This document shows, in pieces, positions 37,797 to 46,992 of a stretch of 64,000 bases of DNA. Position 1 is the first letter of the stretch, and the number at the start of each line of letters is the position of its first letter. The position numbers and the translations under genes are program-made. Origin of the DNA: Maribacter stanieri. GTDB taxonomy: Bacteria; Bacteroidota; Bacteroidia; Flavobacteriales; Flavobacteriaceae. Location: assembly GCF_900112245.1 (NCBI RefSeq), contig NZ_FOYX01000001.1, positions 1,475,856 to 1,539,855 of the forward strand, read 5' to 3'. The notes below the pieces were generated by a model. It saw only the letters and a program-made list of their open reading frames with translations. It was not told where the DNA came from and searched no databases.

Positions 37797-37804
37797 TATC
37801 TTTG
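37797..37804 (+). promoter_or_regulatory. Possible -7 element for the metallophosphoesterase gene
   Basis: TATCTTTG matches TAnnTTTG, 14 bases before the start codon, giving a very short leader. No clear -33 box. Confidence 0.35.
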
Positions 37805-37818
37805 TAAAAATTCTATTC

Positions 37819-39048
37819 ATGATACGTTGGCTTATATTTACCATAGCATATATCGCTTTAAGCTTTTACGTGCTTCAAGCATTAAAAACAATTACAAAAC
37901 AACCTTGGTGGTCATGGATTTATATTGCGGTCTCATTGGCTGTCATGATTAATTTCATATATCAATTTACGGTAGGCGAGGAAACAGGTCGTGTTTTAAG
38001 TATTCCTAAAAGTTATGCGTTTGGGTTTTTATTGACGATGTTAACTTTTAATGTTATAACAATCTTATTCTTGTTCTCAGAAGATATGTACCGTCTTGTC
38101 TCTGGATTGTACCAAAAAATATATGGGGAAGAAAAGCAATTTGGATTACCTGCACGTAGGCGTTTTTTAAGCTTATTAGCTTTAGGTGTTGCCGCAATAC
38201 CCTTTGGTGCACTTTTGTATGGAATGTATAAAGGGAAATATAACTTTAAGGTTTTAAGGTATAACCTAGAGTTCGATGATTTGCCCGATAGTTTTGATGG
38301 TTATCAGATTACTCAGATATCAGACATTCATAGTGGAAGCTTCGATGATAGAAAAATGATTGAATACGGAGTAGATTTGATCAATAAGCAAAAAAGTGAT
38401 GTGCTTTTGTTTACGGGTGATATGGTTAATAATATGACTTCAGAAATGCTGCCATGGGCAGATTTGTTTAGTACATTAGAGGCTAAAGATGGTAAATTTT
38501 CGGTATTGGGAAATCATGATTACGGAGATTATATTCCTTGGGAAACCGAAGAGTTGAAACATCAAAATTTAGAAGACTTAAAAGCATTGCAAAAAAAGAT
38601 GGGTTTTGACCTTCTTCTTAATGAGCATAGATACCTGCAGAAAGGAGAAGATAAAATTGCTTTAGTAGGAGTAGAGAATTGGGGTAAAGGTGGATTCAAA
38701 AAAGCAGGAGATCTTAAGAAAGCTGCTTCAGAGATTAAGCCCGATGATTTTAAAATTTTAATGAGTCATGATCCATCGCACTGGGAAATGGAAGTTATTA
38801 AAGATGCTTACCATTATCACTTAACCCTAAGCGGTCATACCCACGGTATGCAATTTGGTATTGAGATACCTGGCTGGATAAAATGGAGTCCGGTAAAATG
38901 GAGGTATCAATATTGGGCAGGTATATACAAAGAGATGGGGCAATTTATTAATGTAAATAGAGGTTTTGGGTTTTTAGGCTACCCAGGAAGAGTAGGAATT
39001 TGGCCTGAAATCACTGTAATTACCCTAAAGAAAAAAGCATTAACATGA
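37819..39048 (+). CDS. Membrane-anchored calcineurin-like metallophosphoesterase
   Basis: A 409-residue protein. Residues 1 to about 135 hold three to four TM helices, with RRRFLSLLALGVAAIPFGALLYG just before the catalytic domain. The phosphoesterase motifs follow in order: ISDIHSGSFDD, LLFTGDMVNN, VLGNHDYGDY, MSHDPSHW and LSGHTHGMQFG, giving a full two-metal site. This arrangement resembles the YkuE/YaeI group, some of which act on lipid-linked substrates such as UDP-diacylglucosamine. The catalytic domain probably lies on the periplasmic side. The thioredoxin-like gene follows after 92 bases. Confidence 0.9.
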   Translation: MIRWLIFTIAYIALSFYVLQALKTITKQPWWSWIYIAVSLAVMINFIYQFTVGEETGRVLSIPKSYAFGFLLTMLTFNVITILFLFSEDMYRLVSGLYQKIYGEEKQFGLPARRRFLSLLALGVAAIPFGALLYGMYKGKYNFKVLRYNLEFDDLPDSFDGYQITQISDIHSGSFDDRKMIEYGVDLINKQKSDVLLFTGDMVNNMTSEMLPWADLFSTLEAKDGKFSVLGNHDYGDYIPWETEELKHQNLEDLKALQKKMGFDLLLNEHRYLQKGEDKIALVGVENWGKGGFKKAGDLKKAASEIKPDDFKILMSHDPSHWEMEVIKDAYHYHLTLSGHTHGMQFGIEIPGWIKWSPVKWRYQYWAGIYKEMGQFINVNRGFGFLGYPGRVGIWPEITVITLKKKALT

Positions 39049-39140
39049 TTTTAACCCTATTGTAGGGTTACAATTATATAGCCAAGTGTAGTATTTTAAC
39101 AATTTTTATTACATTTGGGTAACATAGAAAAGCATTTTAT

Positions 39141-39437
39141 ATGTCCAAATTTGGTGAGCTTATAGATTTAAAGGTACCCGTTCTTCTGGATTTTTTCGCA
39201 GAGTGGAACGAACAGTCGACTGCAATGCATTCTGTATTAAGGGATGTTGCTGCTGCTTTAGGTGATAGAGGTAAGGTAATTAAGATTGATGTGGACAAGA
39301 ATAAAGAGCTTTCGCAAGCTTTACGCGTTAAAGGATTACCAACCTTAATGATCTACAAAAACGGCGAAATGGTATGGCGTCAAAGCGGAGAGCAAGATGC
39401 TAATACCCTAATTGGTATTCTTAAAGAATACGTTTAA
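39141..39437 (+). CDS. Thioredoxin-fold protein lacking the CxxC redox motif
   Basis: A 98-residue protein with the thioredoxin fold. VLLDFFAEWN corresponds to the strand before the active site, VIKIDVDKNKELSQALRVKGLPTLMIYKNGEMVWRQSG (several blocks) is the classic C-terminal half, and cis-Pro is at residue 67. The usual WCGPC is replaced by WNEQS at residues 22-26. There is no Cys anywhere in the protein, so thiol-disulfide exchange is impossible. It may be a binding or chaperone-like protein. There is no signal peptide. It ends at a strong bidirectional terminator. Confidence 0.88.
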   Translation: MSKFGELIDLKVPVLLDFFAEWNEQSTAMHSVLRDVAAALGDRGKVIKIDVDKNKELSQALRVKGLPTLMIYKNGEMVWRQSGEQDANTLIGILKEYV

Positions 39438-39463
39438 AAATTTATAATTTTTTTAAAAGAATA

Positions 39464-39493
39464 AAACTTTGGGCGAAAGCCCAAAGTTTTTTA
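39464..39493. terminator. Bidirectional terminator with GAAA tetraloop
   Basis: Perfect 11-bp stem AAACTTTGGGC / GCCCAAAGTTT capped by a GAAA loop and followed by T's. It lies between the thioredoxin-like gene and the convergent DUF2723 gene, whose stop codon (39491-39493) is at its edge. Confidence 0.88.
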
Positions 39494-42400
39494 TTGTGCA
39501 GTAATACCAACAGTATCTTCTAGGATATCTGTTCTAGTATTGTCTGGTTGAATAGTATCTGATATTGGTAGGGAATCTGTCATATCAGGATCAGACTGTA
39601 ACATTTCTTCTCGCATATCCATATCATCTTCATCTTTATAAAAATGTTGGAATTTATCGATGTACTCGTTAAAAATCAATGTTTCTTTCTCTGCAATATC
39701 TTCTGTATCATTTGTGATAATGATATCTATATTACGCCTATAGGCTTCCATATCGGCAATTATATCGTCAATATTGCTGTACTGCTCGTCTAAATTAGTA
39801 GACGCATAATACTCTAATCTTTCTTGGTACTTCTTTTTTAGTTTCTCAAATAAAGCACGTGCTTTTTGACTTTCCCCAACTTTATAGTATCCGTCAACAA
39901 AAGGTTCTACTAAGGTGTAATAGCCAAATTTGTCAACAGGCATATTGGTAAGAGATATTTCAATTATGTCCTTTGCCTTGTCCATTTTATTTTCTTTGAT
40001 CAATGCTTCGGTCAAGCGAGCTAAATTACCTCTGAACGATACGCTCTGTATACGGGTTTGTACATCATGATAGATGTCACCGCCTGCATTACCCCAATCC
40101 CATCCAGATACAATGTCATACATTAAATCTGTGTCTATGCGGCCTAGTTCAAAAGAGTTAGGTCTTTCTGTGCGAATAGGTACTAATTTATAAGCTAGAC
40201 CATCTAATTGTAAGTAGTCTTTCATCCACAGATATTCTGCATCGTCAAAACTACCTCCAGAGAAATATAAAGGACGTTTCCAATCATTGTTGGCTAGAAT
40301 ATCAAGCATCATCATGCTTTTCTTGGTAATTGCGCTTGGTAGGTCTATGTCTATATATTCAACAATTAAATCTGCATCTTTCTCTTTTACCAATCCGCTA
40401 TTTAGAACATTCTGCTTGTTTACGGGAACTCTAATTTTATTGGTAGGGTAGTAGACCATATTCTGAGTTTCTTCGGCATACTGACTTAAATCTGCTCCGT
40501 TTTGCTCAAATAAATACTTAAGCTTTGTTCTAGGCTTATCGCTATCGATCCAATTTATAAAATCTTTAATAGGCCATCTGTTCTCAGTAATACCTTGGTG
40601 GTAAAGAACGTCTCGTGATCCCCATCTATATTTCTCATGTGTAATTTGAGAAGGTATTGGTGCGCTCTCATATGCAGCTACTTTCATTTGATCTACATAC
40701 CAATCTGTTTCAAAAAGACTGGTACAAACAATACGTACATCTGTTCTGTAATTCTCAATTTCTTGAGCATACCATATAGGGAAAGTGTCATTATCACCTA
40801 TTGTAAATAATATGGCGCCGGCATCTTCTTGGCAAGAATCTAGGTAGGCTTTTGCAGATGAATTGGCCGTGTATCTATTAGATCTATCATGGTCGTCCCA
40901 GTTCTGTACAGCCATAACGGTTGGTACTGCAAGAAGTGATACCACTACTACAACGGGAGCTAATATTTTAGGTGTAATCCAATCTTTGAAACTATCATAT
41001 AATCCGTAAACTCCTAATCCTATCCACAAGGCAAAAACGTAGAATGAACCTACTAGTGAGTAATCACGTTCGCGAGGTTGAAAAATTCCCGGATTGGTAT
41101 AAAATTGAATTGCTAGACCTGTAAAAAGAAAGAAAATCAATAATACCCAAAACTGTTTTTTGTCTTTTGAAAGTTGAAAAACGATACCGATGATACCTAA
41201 AATAAGAGGTAAGAAGAAATAGGTATTTCTTCCTGGATTATTTTTAATGTCGCTTGGCAGGTTGTCTTGGCTTCCTAAACGCCAGCTATCTATTGCATTT
41301 ATACCACTTAACCAATTCCCATTATCATTATATCGACCTTGAACATCATTTTGCTTCCCAACGAAATTCCACATAAAGTAGCGTAGGTACATATAGTTGA
41401 ATTGAAATTCTACCATATATCTAACGTTGTCCCAAAGAGTAGGTGGCTGTACTTCTATATACTCATCAAAACGCTTTAAAAAGCTAATGTATTGATCTGC
41501 TCCAATTTCACCATTGGCGAAACCTATTTTAACCTGCTCTGCAGCTTGTCTTAATTCTTGATTTGGTTGTGTAATCTTAAAGTCTAATGCTCCAAAATAG
41601 CGCATGTAGTTTTCTGCATTTTGCGAACTCCACATTCTTGGCAGTAAGCCTTGATGTTTTGGATTAGGACCTTGAACGGCGTCTTTGAACTTATTTACAA
41701 TAATATATTTGCCAAGGGTGTAATCTTTTTCATATTTAGGTTTTCCATCTTGATCTTCACCTGCTGGGGCAAACATATCAGAATAATATGTTCCATATAC
41801 AGGGCTATCTACTCCAGGGTATTGCTCTCTATTATAATATGCTAAAAGTGCTCTGGCATCTTCTGGATTGTTTTCATTAATAACCACTTTAGCGTTTGCT
41901 CTAATTGGTAGCATTAACCATGAAGAAAAGCCTAAAAATAAAAACATCATACAAAGAACAATGGTGTTGGCTGTTCTGTAATCATTTTTACGCGTATAGT
42001 TTAATCCGAAGTAGAAAGCAGCGATAAATAAAATTCCAATAATTATTGATCCAGAATTAAATGGCAATCCTATACTGTTGATGAAAAATACTTCTCCCCA
42101 TCCAAAAAGCTGAAGTACATAAGTAAGGGAGAATTTGTATACCAGCATCAATATGGCGATAACAACAATGTTCGCTAATAAAAAGTTTTTTACGGTAGTC
42201 TTTTTGTATGTTTTGAAGTAATACAAAAGTCCAATAGAAGGTATGGCTAAAAAGCCCATAAACTGGATACCGAAAGTAAGCCCTACAACAAAAGAGATTA
42301 GTACAATCCACCTGTTTCCACGCGGGTCGTCTAAATTATCTGTCCATTTTAAGCCTAACCATAGTAATAAAGCCATAATGAAACTTGCCATAGCATACAC

Positions 42401-42838
42401 TTCTGTTTCTACGGCATTGAACCAAAAGCTATCTGAATAAGTAAATGCAAGCGACCCAACCAAAGCACTACCGAAAACGGCAATGGCTTTGCTGTTTGTA
42501 AACGGACCATCTTTGTCTATAAGTTTTCTGGTAATATTGGTAATGGTCCAGAACATAAATAGAATGGTGAATGCACTTGAAACACCAGATACAAGGTTTA
42601 CCATCATAGCAACCTGGCTAGGTTCTAAAGCAAACATTGCAAAGAATGCTCCTATCATTTGTAATAAAGGCGCCCCTGGTGGGTGACCAACTTGTAGCTT
42701 AGCTGCTGTAGCTATATATTCCCCTGCATCCCAAAAACTATTGGTGGGTTCAACGGTTATATAATATGTAATAAGGGCTATAAAAAATACGGACCATCCT
42801 AATATAGTGTCCCACTTGTGGTAGTTCTTTGAAAACAT
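39491..42838 (-). CDS. DUF2723 (GT117-type) membrane protein
   Basis: A 1115-residue membrane protein. The N-terminal half has about twelve TM helices and begins with the DUF2723 signature: YYITVEPTNSFWDAGEYIA, in which the Asp-Ala-Gly-Glu sits in the first outer loop, like the catalytic acidic loop of GT-C glycosyltransferases, then LQVGHPPGAPL. The C-terminal half is a large soluble domain with TPR-like helices near the end (KAKDIIEISLTNMP) and an acidic Asp/Glu/Met tail. DUF2723 proteins are placed with GT-C protein mannosyltransferase-like enzymes, so a role in envelope glycosylation is likely, but the donor and acceptor are unknown. Confidence 0.88.
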   Translation of the reverse strand: MFSKNYHKWDTILGWSVFFIALITYYITVEPTNSFWDAGEYIATAAKLQVGHPPGAPLLQMIGAFFAMFALEPSQVAMMVNLVSGVSSAFTILFMFWTITNITRKLIDKDGPFTNSKAIAVFGSALVGSLAFTYSDSFWFNAVETEVYAMASFIMALLLWLGLKWTDNLDDPRGNRWIVLISFVVGLTFGIQFMGFLAIPSIGLLYYFKTYKKTTVKNFLLANIVVIAILMLVYKFSLTYVLQLFGWGEVFFINSIGLPFNSGSIIIGILFIAAFYFGLNYTRKNDYRTANTIVLCMMFLFLGFSSWLMLPIRANAKVVINENNPEDARALLAYYNREQYPGVDSPVYGTYYSDMFAPAGEDQDGKPKYEKDYTLGKYIIVNKFKDAVQGPNPKHQGLLPRMWSSQNAENYMRYFGALDFKITQPNQELRQAAEQVKIGFANGEIGADQYISFLKRFDEYIEVQPPTLWDNVRYMVEFQFNYMYLRYFMWNFVGKQNDVQGRYNDNGNWLSGINAIDSWRLGSQDNLPSDIKNNPGRNTYFFLPLILGIIGIVFQLSKDKKQFWVLLIFFLFTGLAIQFYTNPGIFQPRERDYSLVGSFYVFALWIGLGVYGLYDSFKDWITPKILAPVVVVVSLLAVPTVMAVQNWDDHDRSNRYTANSSAKAYLDSCQEDAGAILFTIGDNDTFPIWYAQEIENYRTDVRIVCTSLFETDWYVDQMKVAAYESAPIPSQITHEKYRWGSRDVLYHQGITENRWPIKDFINWIDSDKPRTKLKYLFEQNGADLSQYAEETQNMVYYPTNKIRVPVNKQNVLNSGLVKEKDADLIVEYIDIDLPSAITKKSMMMLDILANNDWKRPLYFSGGSFDDAEYLWMKDYLQLDGLAYKLVPIRTERPNSFELGRIDTDLMYDIVSGWDWGNAGGDIYHDVQTRIQSVSFRGNLARLTEALIKENKMDKAKDIIEISLTNMPVDKFGYYTLVEPFVDGYYKVGESQKARALFEKLKKKYQERLEYYASTNLDEQYSNIDDIIADMEAYRRNIDIIITNDTEDIAEKETLIFNEYIDKFQHFYKDEDDMDMREEMLQSDPDMTDSLPISDTIQPDNTRTDILEDTVGITAQ

Positions 42839-42955
42839 GAAGCTTGGGTTAAACCTAAGTGGCGAATTTACTAATTAATATAGAAAGGAATGAACTATTT
42901 TTATAAACCTTTAACATGCTAAAAGCATAAATTTTTATTTTTACTTTAAAAAAGA

Positions 42956-42986
42956 TTTGGTGAAACCAAACTTTGTTTTAAATTTG
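42956..42986 (+). promoter_or_regulatory. Promoter of tRNA-Gln
   Basis: TTTG (42956-42959), a 19-base spacer and TAAATTTG (42979-42986) match the Bacteroidota consensus exactly. Transcription would start about 13 bases before the tRNA. Confidence 0.8.
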
Positions 42987-43005
42987 CAGCCTCTTAAAAA
43001 GGTAT

Positions 43006-43076
43006 TGGCCCATGGTGTAATGGTAACACTTCGGTTTTTGGTACCGTCATTCAAGGTTCGAGTCCTTGTGGGCCAA
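43006..43076 (+). tRNA. tRNA-Gln(TTG)
   Basis: A 71-base tRNA. Acceptor TGGCCCA pairs with TGGGCCA (43069-43075), with an A discriminator. The D arm is TGGTGTAATGGTA. The anticodon loop TTTTGGT (43036-43042) carries TTG, and the T arm has GGTTCGAGTCC. CCA is not encoded. It reads CAA and, by wobble, CAG. Confidence 0.95.
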
Positions 43077-43090
43077 CTAAGAGAACAAAG

Positions 43091-43122
43091 AAAATCCTGA
43101 TATCATTGATATCGGGATTTTT
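43091..43122 (+). terminator. Terminator after tRNA-Gln
   Basis: Stem AATCCTGATATC / GATATCGGGATT with loop ATT and one wobble pair, followed by TTTGTTTTT, 15 bases after the tRNA. Confidence 0.8.
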
Positions 43123-43199
43123 GTTTTTATGATATAAATCATTTTAATTGTTTCTCTATTACGTGACTTTTGCTAAACCGTTGGTGTTTTGTAGGGCTA

Positions 43200-43237
43200 T
43201 TGTCAAAAAAATGACAACCTGTCTGTCAGTATTTTTG
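43200..43237 (+). promoter_or_regulatory. Candidate promoter with operator-like TGTCA/TGACA repeats
   Basis: TATTTTTG (43230-43237) matches the -7 consensus. Just upstream are TTGTCA (43200-43205), TGACAA (43212-43217) and TGTCA (43224-43228), alternating in orientation and spaced by about one helical turn, overlapping the expected -33 region. This looks like a repressor or activator site for the downstream small gene, but no -33 box is visible. Confidence 0.35.
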
Positions 43238-43329
43238 TACATTTAATCTGATAACGTTACAAATTCGTCGGAAAAGAAACCATTTCGGTGTCGTTATTAT
43301 ATAATTTAGTACCCTAAATACTTAACCTT

Positions 43330-43662
43330 ATGAAACTCTCTCCAAAAGTTTTAAAGATATTATTGATTGTTGTTCTGCTAGGATTTGGCATAGGATTCTA
43401 TGTTCAAGATTTAAAACATGAAGAAAGTACCGCTCATGCTTGGAAAGCTAACAGGTATAATTTAGATCGTTTCAATAAAATCATGGAATACAATAAGAAG
43501 ATGAATTCATCTAATTGGAGGGTGTTAAAAGATAGTATTGATCAACAATTAGATACACTTATGATTCTTCGTTTTCGTAAAGAAGTTGATAGTTTAGATG
43601 CTTCTGAGCCACAAGCATATAGTGATCAAGTTGAAGTTCATGCTTCTTTCGGACCTCAGTAA
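43330..43662 (+). CDS. Small single-TM protein of unknown function, 110 aa
   Basis: I do not recognise this family. The N-terminus has a positively charged start and one hydrophobic helix (ILLIVVLLGFGIGFYV, residues about 10-25), which is either an uncleaved anchor or a signal peptide. The rest is hydrophilic and likely helical, with KIMEYNKKMNSSNWRVLKDSID. It stands alone, 250 bases after tRNA-Gln, behind a possible regulated promoter, and is tail to tail with the antiporter gene, 35 bases apart. Confidence 0.65.
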   Translation: MKLSPKVLKILLIVVLLGFGIGFYVQDLKHEESTAHAWKANRYNLDRFNKIMEYNKKMNSSNWRVLKDSIDQQLDTLMILRFRKEVDSLDASEPQAYSDQVEVHASFGPQ

Positions 43663-43697
43663 GCGTAAAATGTCTTCCAAGTTCTGCGAATACAGCT

Positions 43698-45023
43698 TTA
43701 GATAGTATCCTCAGTATTCGTTTGTGAATCTTTGTTTATATTTTGTTCGATGGAAACTTCTGTTTCGGTTTTTCGTAATGCATCTTCTGCTAGATTTCTT
43801 TCTAAAATTTCCTCGTCAATTTCGTCTAACATAGTTCCCATTTTTCGTTTATCGCTAATCATTGCCCATGTCATTACAAGACTTGTGGCTATAATTACAA
43901 ATAATAAAATTCCAGATTCAAACCCTTCAATTTGCGCTTCCATCGGTATTGCGTAAAATAGTAAAACAGTTATAAGGCCTCTGGGTGCAATAAATAGTTG
44001 AGGTAACATATCTTTTCCTACGAATACTACCAGTATCAAAAATCGTATTGCATAAATGGATGCTATTATTAATAGACTCACTATTGCCACGTTTATGCTT
44101 AGTAAGGATGATAAGACTATGGTGATACCGAAAATAACAAAGAAGAATGTGCGTACTACAAAAGCGGTTTCTAGAGTGACTATATGTAATTCATGATAAA
44201 TTTGCTGCATTCGTTCAGCTTCAAGAAATATTTTAGTCTTTCCGGGAAAGAACAGGTTTACATTTTTTACCAGTAGCCCAAAAACAAGAATTATTATTAA
44301 TGAGGATAAATGCATTTTTTTGCCAATAGCATAAAGTAATAGTAGCACTGCTATAAGTAAAAATAATTTCGCCTGACTTTTGATTTTTTGAAAAATTAGA
44401 ATGATTGCGTAACTAGCAACTAAAGCAATTACTAGGGTTAAAACTAAATTCAAGGCAAAACCACTAGCTCCCGTATCTTCAGCGGGGTTTAATTTTCCAG
44501 TTAAAAAGTAGAACATCATTATGCCCATGATATCAGAGAAGGTGCTTTCGTAAATGTGGAATTCTTTTTTTTCTTCGCTTAATCCGCCAACACTAGGGAT
44601 AATTATTGCACTGGATAAAATAGATAGAGGCGTAGCGTAAAGCCATGCAGACTGCATAGTCATATTGGGTATAAACTGATAAAGTATTAAAGCGGCTATG
44701 TATGCAGAACCTATTAAGCCTATTAGTGCAATGGCCATAGATTTGAGTATAGGCCATAATTTTTCTTTTTTTAATTCTAGTTCTAAAGCCGCCTCTAAAA
44801 CAATCATTATAAGGCCAACAGTTCCTAAAATTTCTAAGGAGCCCTTAAAATCTGGGACTTCTGGTATAAAAAATTCTAATCCTATTTTAATAAGAATACC
44901 CAAAACAATAAGCATTAGTACTGCCGGTATGTTTGTCTTTTTTGATATACCATTGAAAAAAAAGGATAATACAACAATTAAGGATGCACCTATAATAAGG
45001 TTATATGAGGATAAGATTTCCAT
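43698..45023 (-). CDS. Cation:proton antiporter (CPA family)
   Basis: A 441-residue inner-membrane protein with about twelve TM helices of the Na+/H+ exchanger domain. Landmarks are NIPAVLMLIVLGILIK in TM2-3, GLIMIVLEAALELELKKEK in the loop after TM4, SILSSAIIIPSVGG, and YESTFSDIMGIMMFY, the region of the ion-binding Asp (ESxxSD here, where NhaP-type proteins have ES..ND). The C-terminal 50 residues are an acidic cytoplasmic tail (MLDEIDEEILERNLAED). The ion (Na+ or K+) cannot be told. It is divergent from rimP, with 220 bases between. Confidence 0.88.
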   Translation of the reverse strand: MEILSSYNLIIGASLIVVLSFFFNGISKKTNIPAVLMLIVLGILIKIGLEFFIPEVPDFKGSLEILGTVGLIMIVLEAALELELKKEKLWPILKSMAIALIGLIGSAYIAALILYQFIPNMTMQSAWLYATPLSILSSAIIIPSVGGLSEEKKEFHIYESTFSDIMGIMMFYFLTGKLNPAEDTGASGFALNLVLTLVIALVASYAIILIFQKIKSQAKLFLLIAVLLLLYAIGKKMHLSSLIIILVFGLLVKNVNLFFPGKTKIFLEAERMQQIYHELHIVTLETAFVVRTFFFVIFGITIVLSSLLSINVAIVSLLIIASIYAIRFLILVVFVGKDMLPQLFIAPRGLITVLLFYAIPMEAQIEGFESGILLFVIIATSLVMTWAMISDKRKMGTMLDEIDEEILERNLAEDALRKTETEVSIEQNINKDSQTNTEDTI

Positions 45024-45144
45024 TTGGCTATGTTTTGGTTGGTGTTTGTCTAAAAATAAGATAATTTATAGGAAGGATAATTTTCAATGAGCTTATATTT
45101 TATTTGATTGTTTTCAAAGTGATTGAATTAGCTGTAATTAGGCT

Positions 45145-45175
45145 ATTGTAGGAAATTAAATTTATTGTATATTTG
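45145..45175 (+). promoter_or_regulatory. Promoter of rimP-nusA-infB
   Basis: ATTG (45145-45148), a 19-base spacer and TATATTTG (45168-45175) fit TTTG-N19-TAnnTTTG with one mismatch. Start of transcription is expected near 45182. Confidence 0.7.
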
Positions 45176-45204
45176 CAAAGCTGAAAGGATATAAAGGTAT
45201 TCAT

Positions 45205-45229
45205 GAGGGGACAATTAGTCCCCTCTTTT
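45205..45229 (+). promoter_or_regulatory. Attenuator-like hairpin in the rimP-nusA-infB leader
   Basis: Perfect 8-bp GC-rich stem GAGGGGAC / GTCCCCTC with loop AATTA, directly followed by TTTTATTA. It lies between the promoter and the rimP ATG, where a terminator would stop the whole operon. No gene ends just upstream on this strand, so it is a leader element, possibly for NusA-dependent autoregulation. Confidence 0.7.
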
Positions 45230-45243
45230 ATTACTTATTATTT

Positions 45244-45705
45244 ATGCTAAAGGAAAAAGTAAAAGAATTATTGGAACAAGGTCTTCAAGAAGATCCCTCC
45301 CTATTTTTAATCGATTTCACTATGGGTGCTGATAATAGCATTCATGTGGTTATAGACGGTGACCATGGGGTTACGGTCAGTGATTGTATAAAAATTAGCA
45401 GGGCGATTGAGCACAATTTAGATAGGGATGAACATGATTTTTCTCTTGAAGTAGCTTCTGCAGGTGCAGCTGCTCCGTTGGTTATGCCGCGCCAATATTC
45501 AAAGAATATTGGTCGAAAACTTGAAGTTCGTACAAATGATGATAAATTTGAAGGTAATTTAACTGCTGTAAACGATGATTCGATTGTTTTAGAGTGGAAA
45601 GCCAGAGAGCCTAAGCCAATAGGGAAAGGAAAAGTAACCGTTCAGAAAAAAGAAGAAGTAAATTTTTCAGATATTATTAAAGCAAAAGTTGTATTAAAAT
45701 TTTAA
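45244..45705 (+). CDS. rimP: Ribosome maturation factor RimP
   Basis: A 153-residue cytoplasmic factor for 30S subunit maturation. It has the two-domain RimP layout: the N-terminal alpha-beta domain with SIHVVIDGDHGVTVSDCIKISRAIEH (two blocks) and SLEVASAGAAAPLVMPRQY, where the usual SPG is replaced by SAG, then an Sm-like C-terminal domain (KLEVRTNDDKFEGNLTAVND). It is first in the conserved rimP-nusA-infB operon, 12 bases before nusA. Confidence 0.95.
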   Translation: MLKEKVKELLEQGLQEDPSLFLIDFTMGADNSIHVVIDGDHGVTVSDCIKISRAIEHNLDRDEHDFSLEVASAGAAAPLVMPRQYSKNIGRKLEVRTNDDKFEGNLTAVNDDSIVLEWKAREPKPIGKGKVTVQKKEEVNFSDIIKAKVVLKF

Positions 45706-45717
45706 TTGTAATTACCA

Positions 45718-46950
45718 ATGGAAAATATTGCGTTAATTGAATCTTTCTCAGAGTTTAAGGACGATAAGTTCATAGACAGGGTAACATTGATGGCCATTTT
45801 GGAAGATGTTTTTAGAAATGCGCTTAAAAAGAAGTTTGGTTCAGATGATAACTTTGATATTATTATCAACCCAGATAAAGGTGATTTAGAAATTTGGAGA
45901 AACCGTATTGTTGTTAACGATGGTGAGGTTGAAGAGCCAAATGAGGAAATTTCATTATCTGCAGCTCGTAAAATTGAGCCAGATTTTGAAGTTGGTGAAG
46001 ATGTGTCTGAAGAGGTGAAATTAATTGATTTGGGTAGAAGAGCAATTTTGGCTTTGCGCCAAAATCTTATTTCTAAAATTCATGAACATGATAATACAAC
46101 TATATATAAGCACTTTAAAGATTTAGAGGGTGAAATTTATACAGCTGAAGTTCATCATATTCGTCATAAAGCAATTATTTTACTAGATGATGAGGGTAAT
46201 GAGATAATCTTACCTAAAGACAGACAAATTCCTTCTGATTTTTTCCGTAAAGGTGATAATGTAAGAGGTGTAATTGAAAGTGTAGAATTGAAAGGTGCAA
46301 AACCTACTATTATAATGTCTAGAAGTTCACCTAAATTCTTGGAGCAATTATTTTTTCAAGAAATACCTGAAGTTTTTGACGGTTTAATTACGGTTAAGAA
46401 GGCGGTTAGGATACCGGGAGAAAAAGCGAAGGTGGCTGTAGACTCTTATGATGACCGTATTGATCCAGTTGGTGCCTGTGTAGGTATGAAAGGATCAAGA
46501 ATTCATGGTATTGTTCGTGAATTAGGAAATGAAAATATAGATGTTATAAACTGGACAGCTAACCCACAATTGTTAGTGACCAGAGCATTGAGTCCGGCAA
46601 GAGTTTCTTCGGTTAAGTTGAACGAAGAGAAGAAGACGGCACAAGTTTACTTAAAACCTGAAGAGGTTTCTAAGGCAATTGGTAGAGGCGGACATAATAT
46701 TAGATTAGCTGGTCAATTAACTGGTTATGAGATAGATGTGTTCCGTGAAGGAGTAGAGGAAGATGTTGAATTAACAGAATTCTCTGATGAAATCGATGCT
46801 TGGATTATTGAAGAATTCAAGAAAATCGGATTCGATACAGCTCGTAGCGTTTTAGAGCAAGACGTTAACGATTTAGTGAAGCGTACAGATTTAGAAGAGG
46901 AAACTATTTTAGAAGTTGTGCGTATCCTAAAAGAAGAATTAGAAGATTAG
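45718..46950 (+). CDS. nusA: Transcription termination/antitermination factor NusA
   Basis: A 410-residue RNA polymerase-associated factor for pausing, termination and antitermination. The N-terminal RNAP-binding domain (residues 1 to about 125) is followed by an S1 domain (GEIYTAEVHHIRHKAIIL) and two KH domains: GACVGMKGSRIHGIVRELGNE and GRGGHNIRLAGQLTGYEIDV (each partly shown). The extra C-terminal acidic repeats of E. coli NusA are absent, as is usual outside proteobacteria. Confidence 0.96.
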   Translation: MENIALIESFSEFKDDKFIDRVTLMAILEDVFRNALKKKFGSDDNFDIIINPDKGDLEIWRNRIVVNDGEVEEPNEEISLSAARKIEPDFEVGEDVSEEVKLIDLGRRAILALRQNLISKIHEHDNTTIYKHFKDLEGEIYTAEVHHIRHKAIILLDDEGNEIILPKDRQIPSDFFRKGDNVRGVIESVELKGAKPTIIMSRSSPKFLEQLFFQEIPEVFDGLITVKKAVRIPGEKAKVAVDSYDDRIDPVGACVGMKGSRIHGIVRELGNENIDVINWTANPQLLVTRALSPARVSSVKLNEEKKTAQVYLKPEEVSKAIGRGGHNIRLAGQLTGYEIDVFREGVEEDVELTEFSDEIDAWIIEEFKKIGFDTARSVLEQDVNDLVKRTDLEEETILEVVRILKEELED

Positions 46951-46992
46951 CTATATATTAGCACTTAAATAAAAGAACGGGAATCAGTATTT

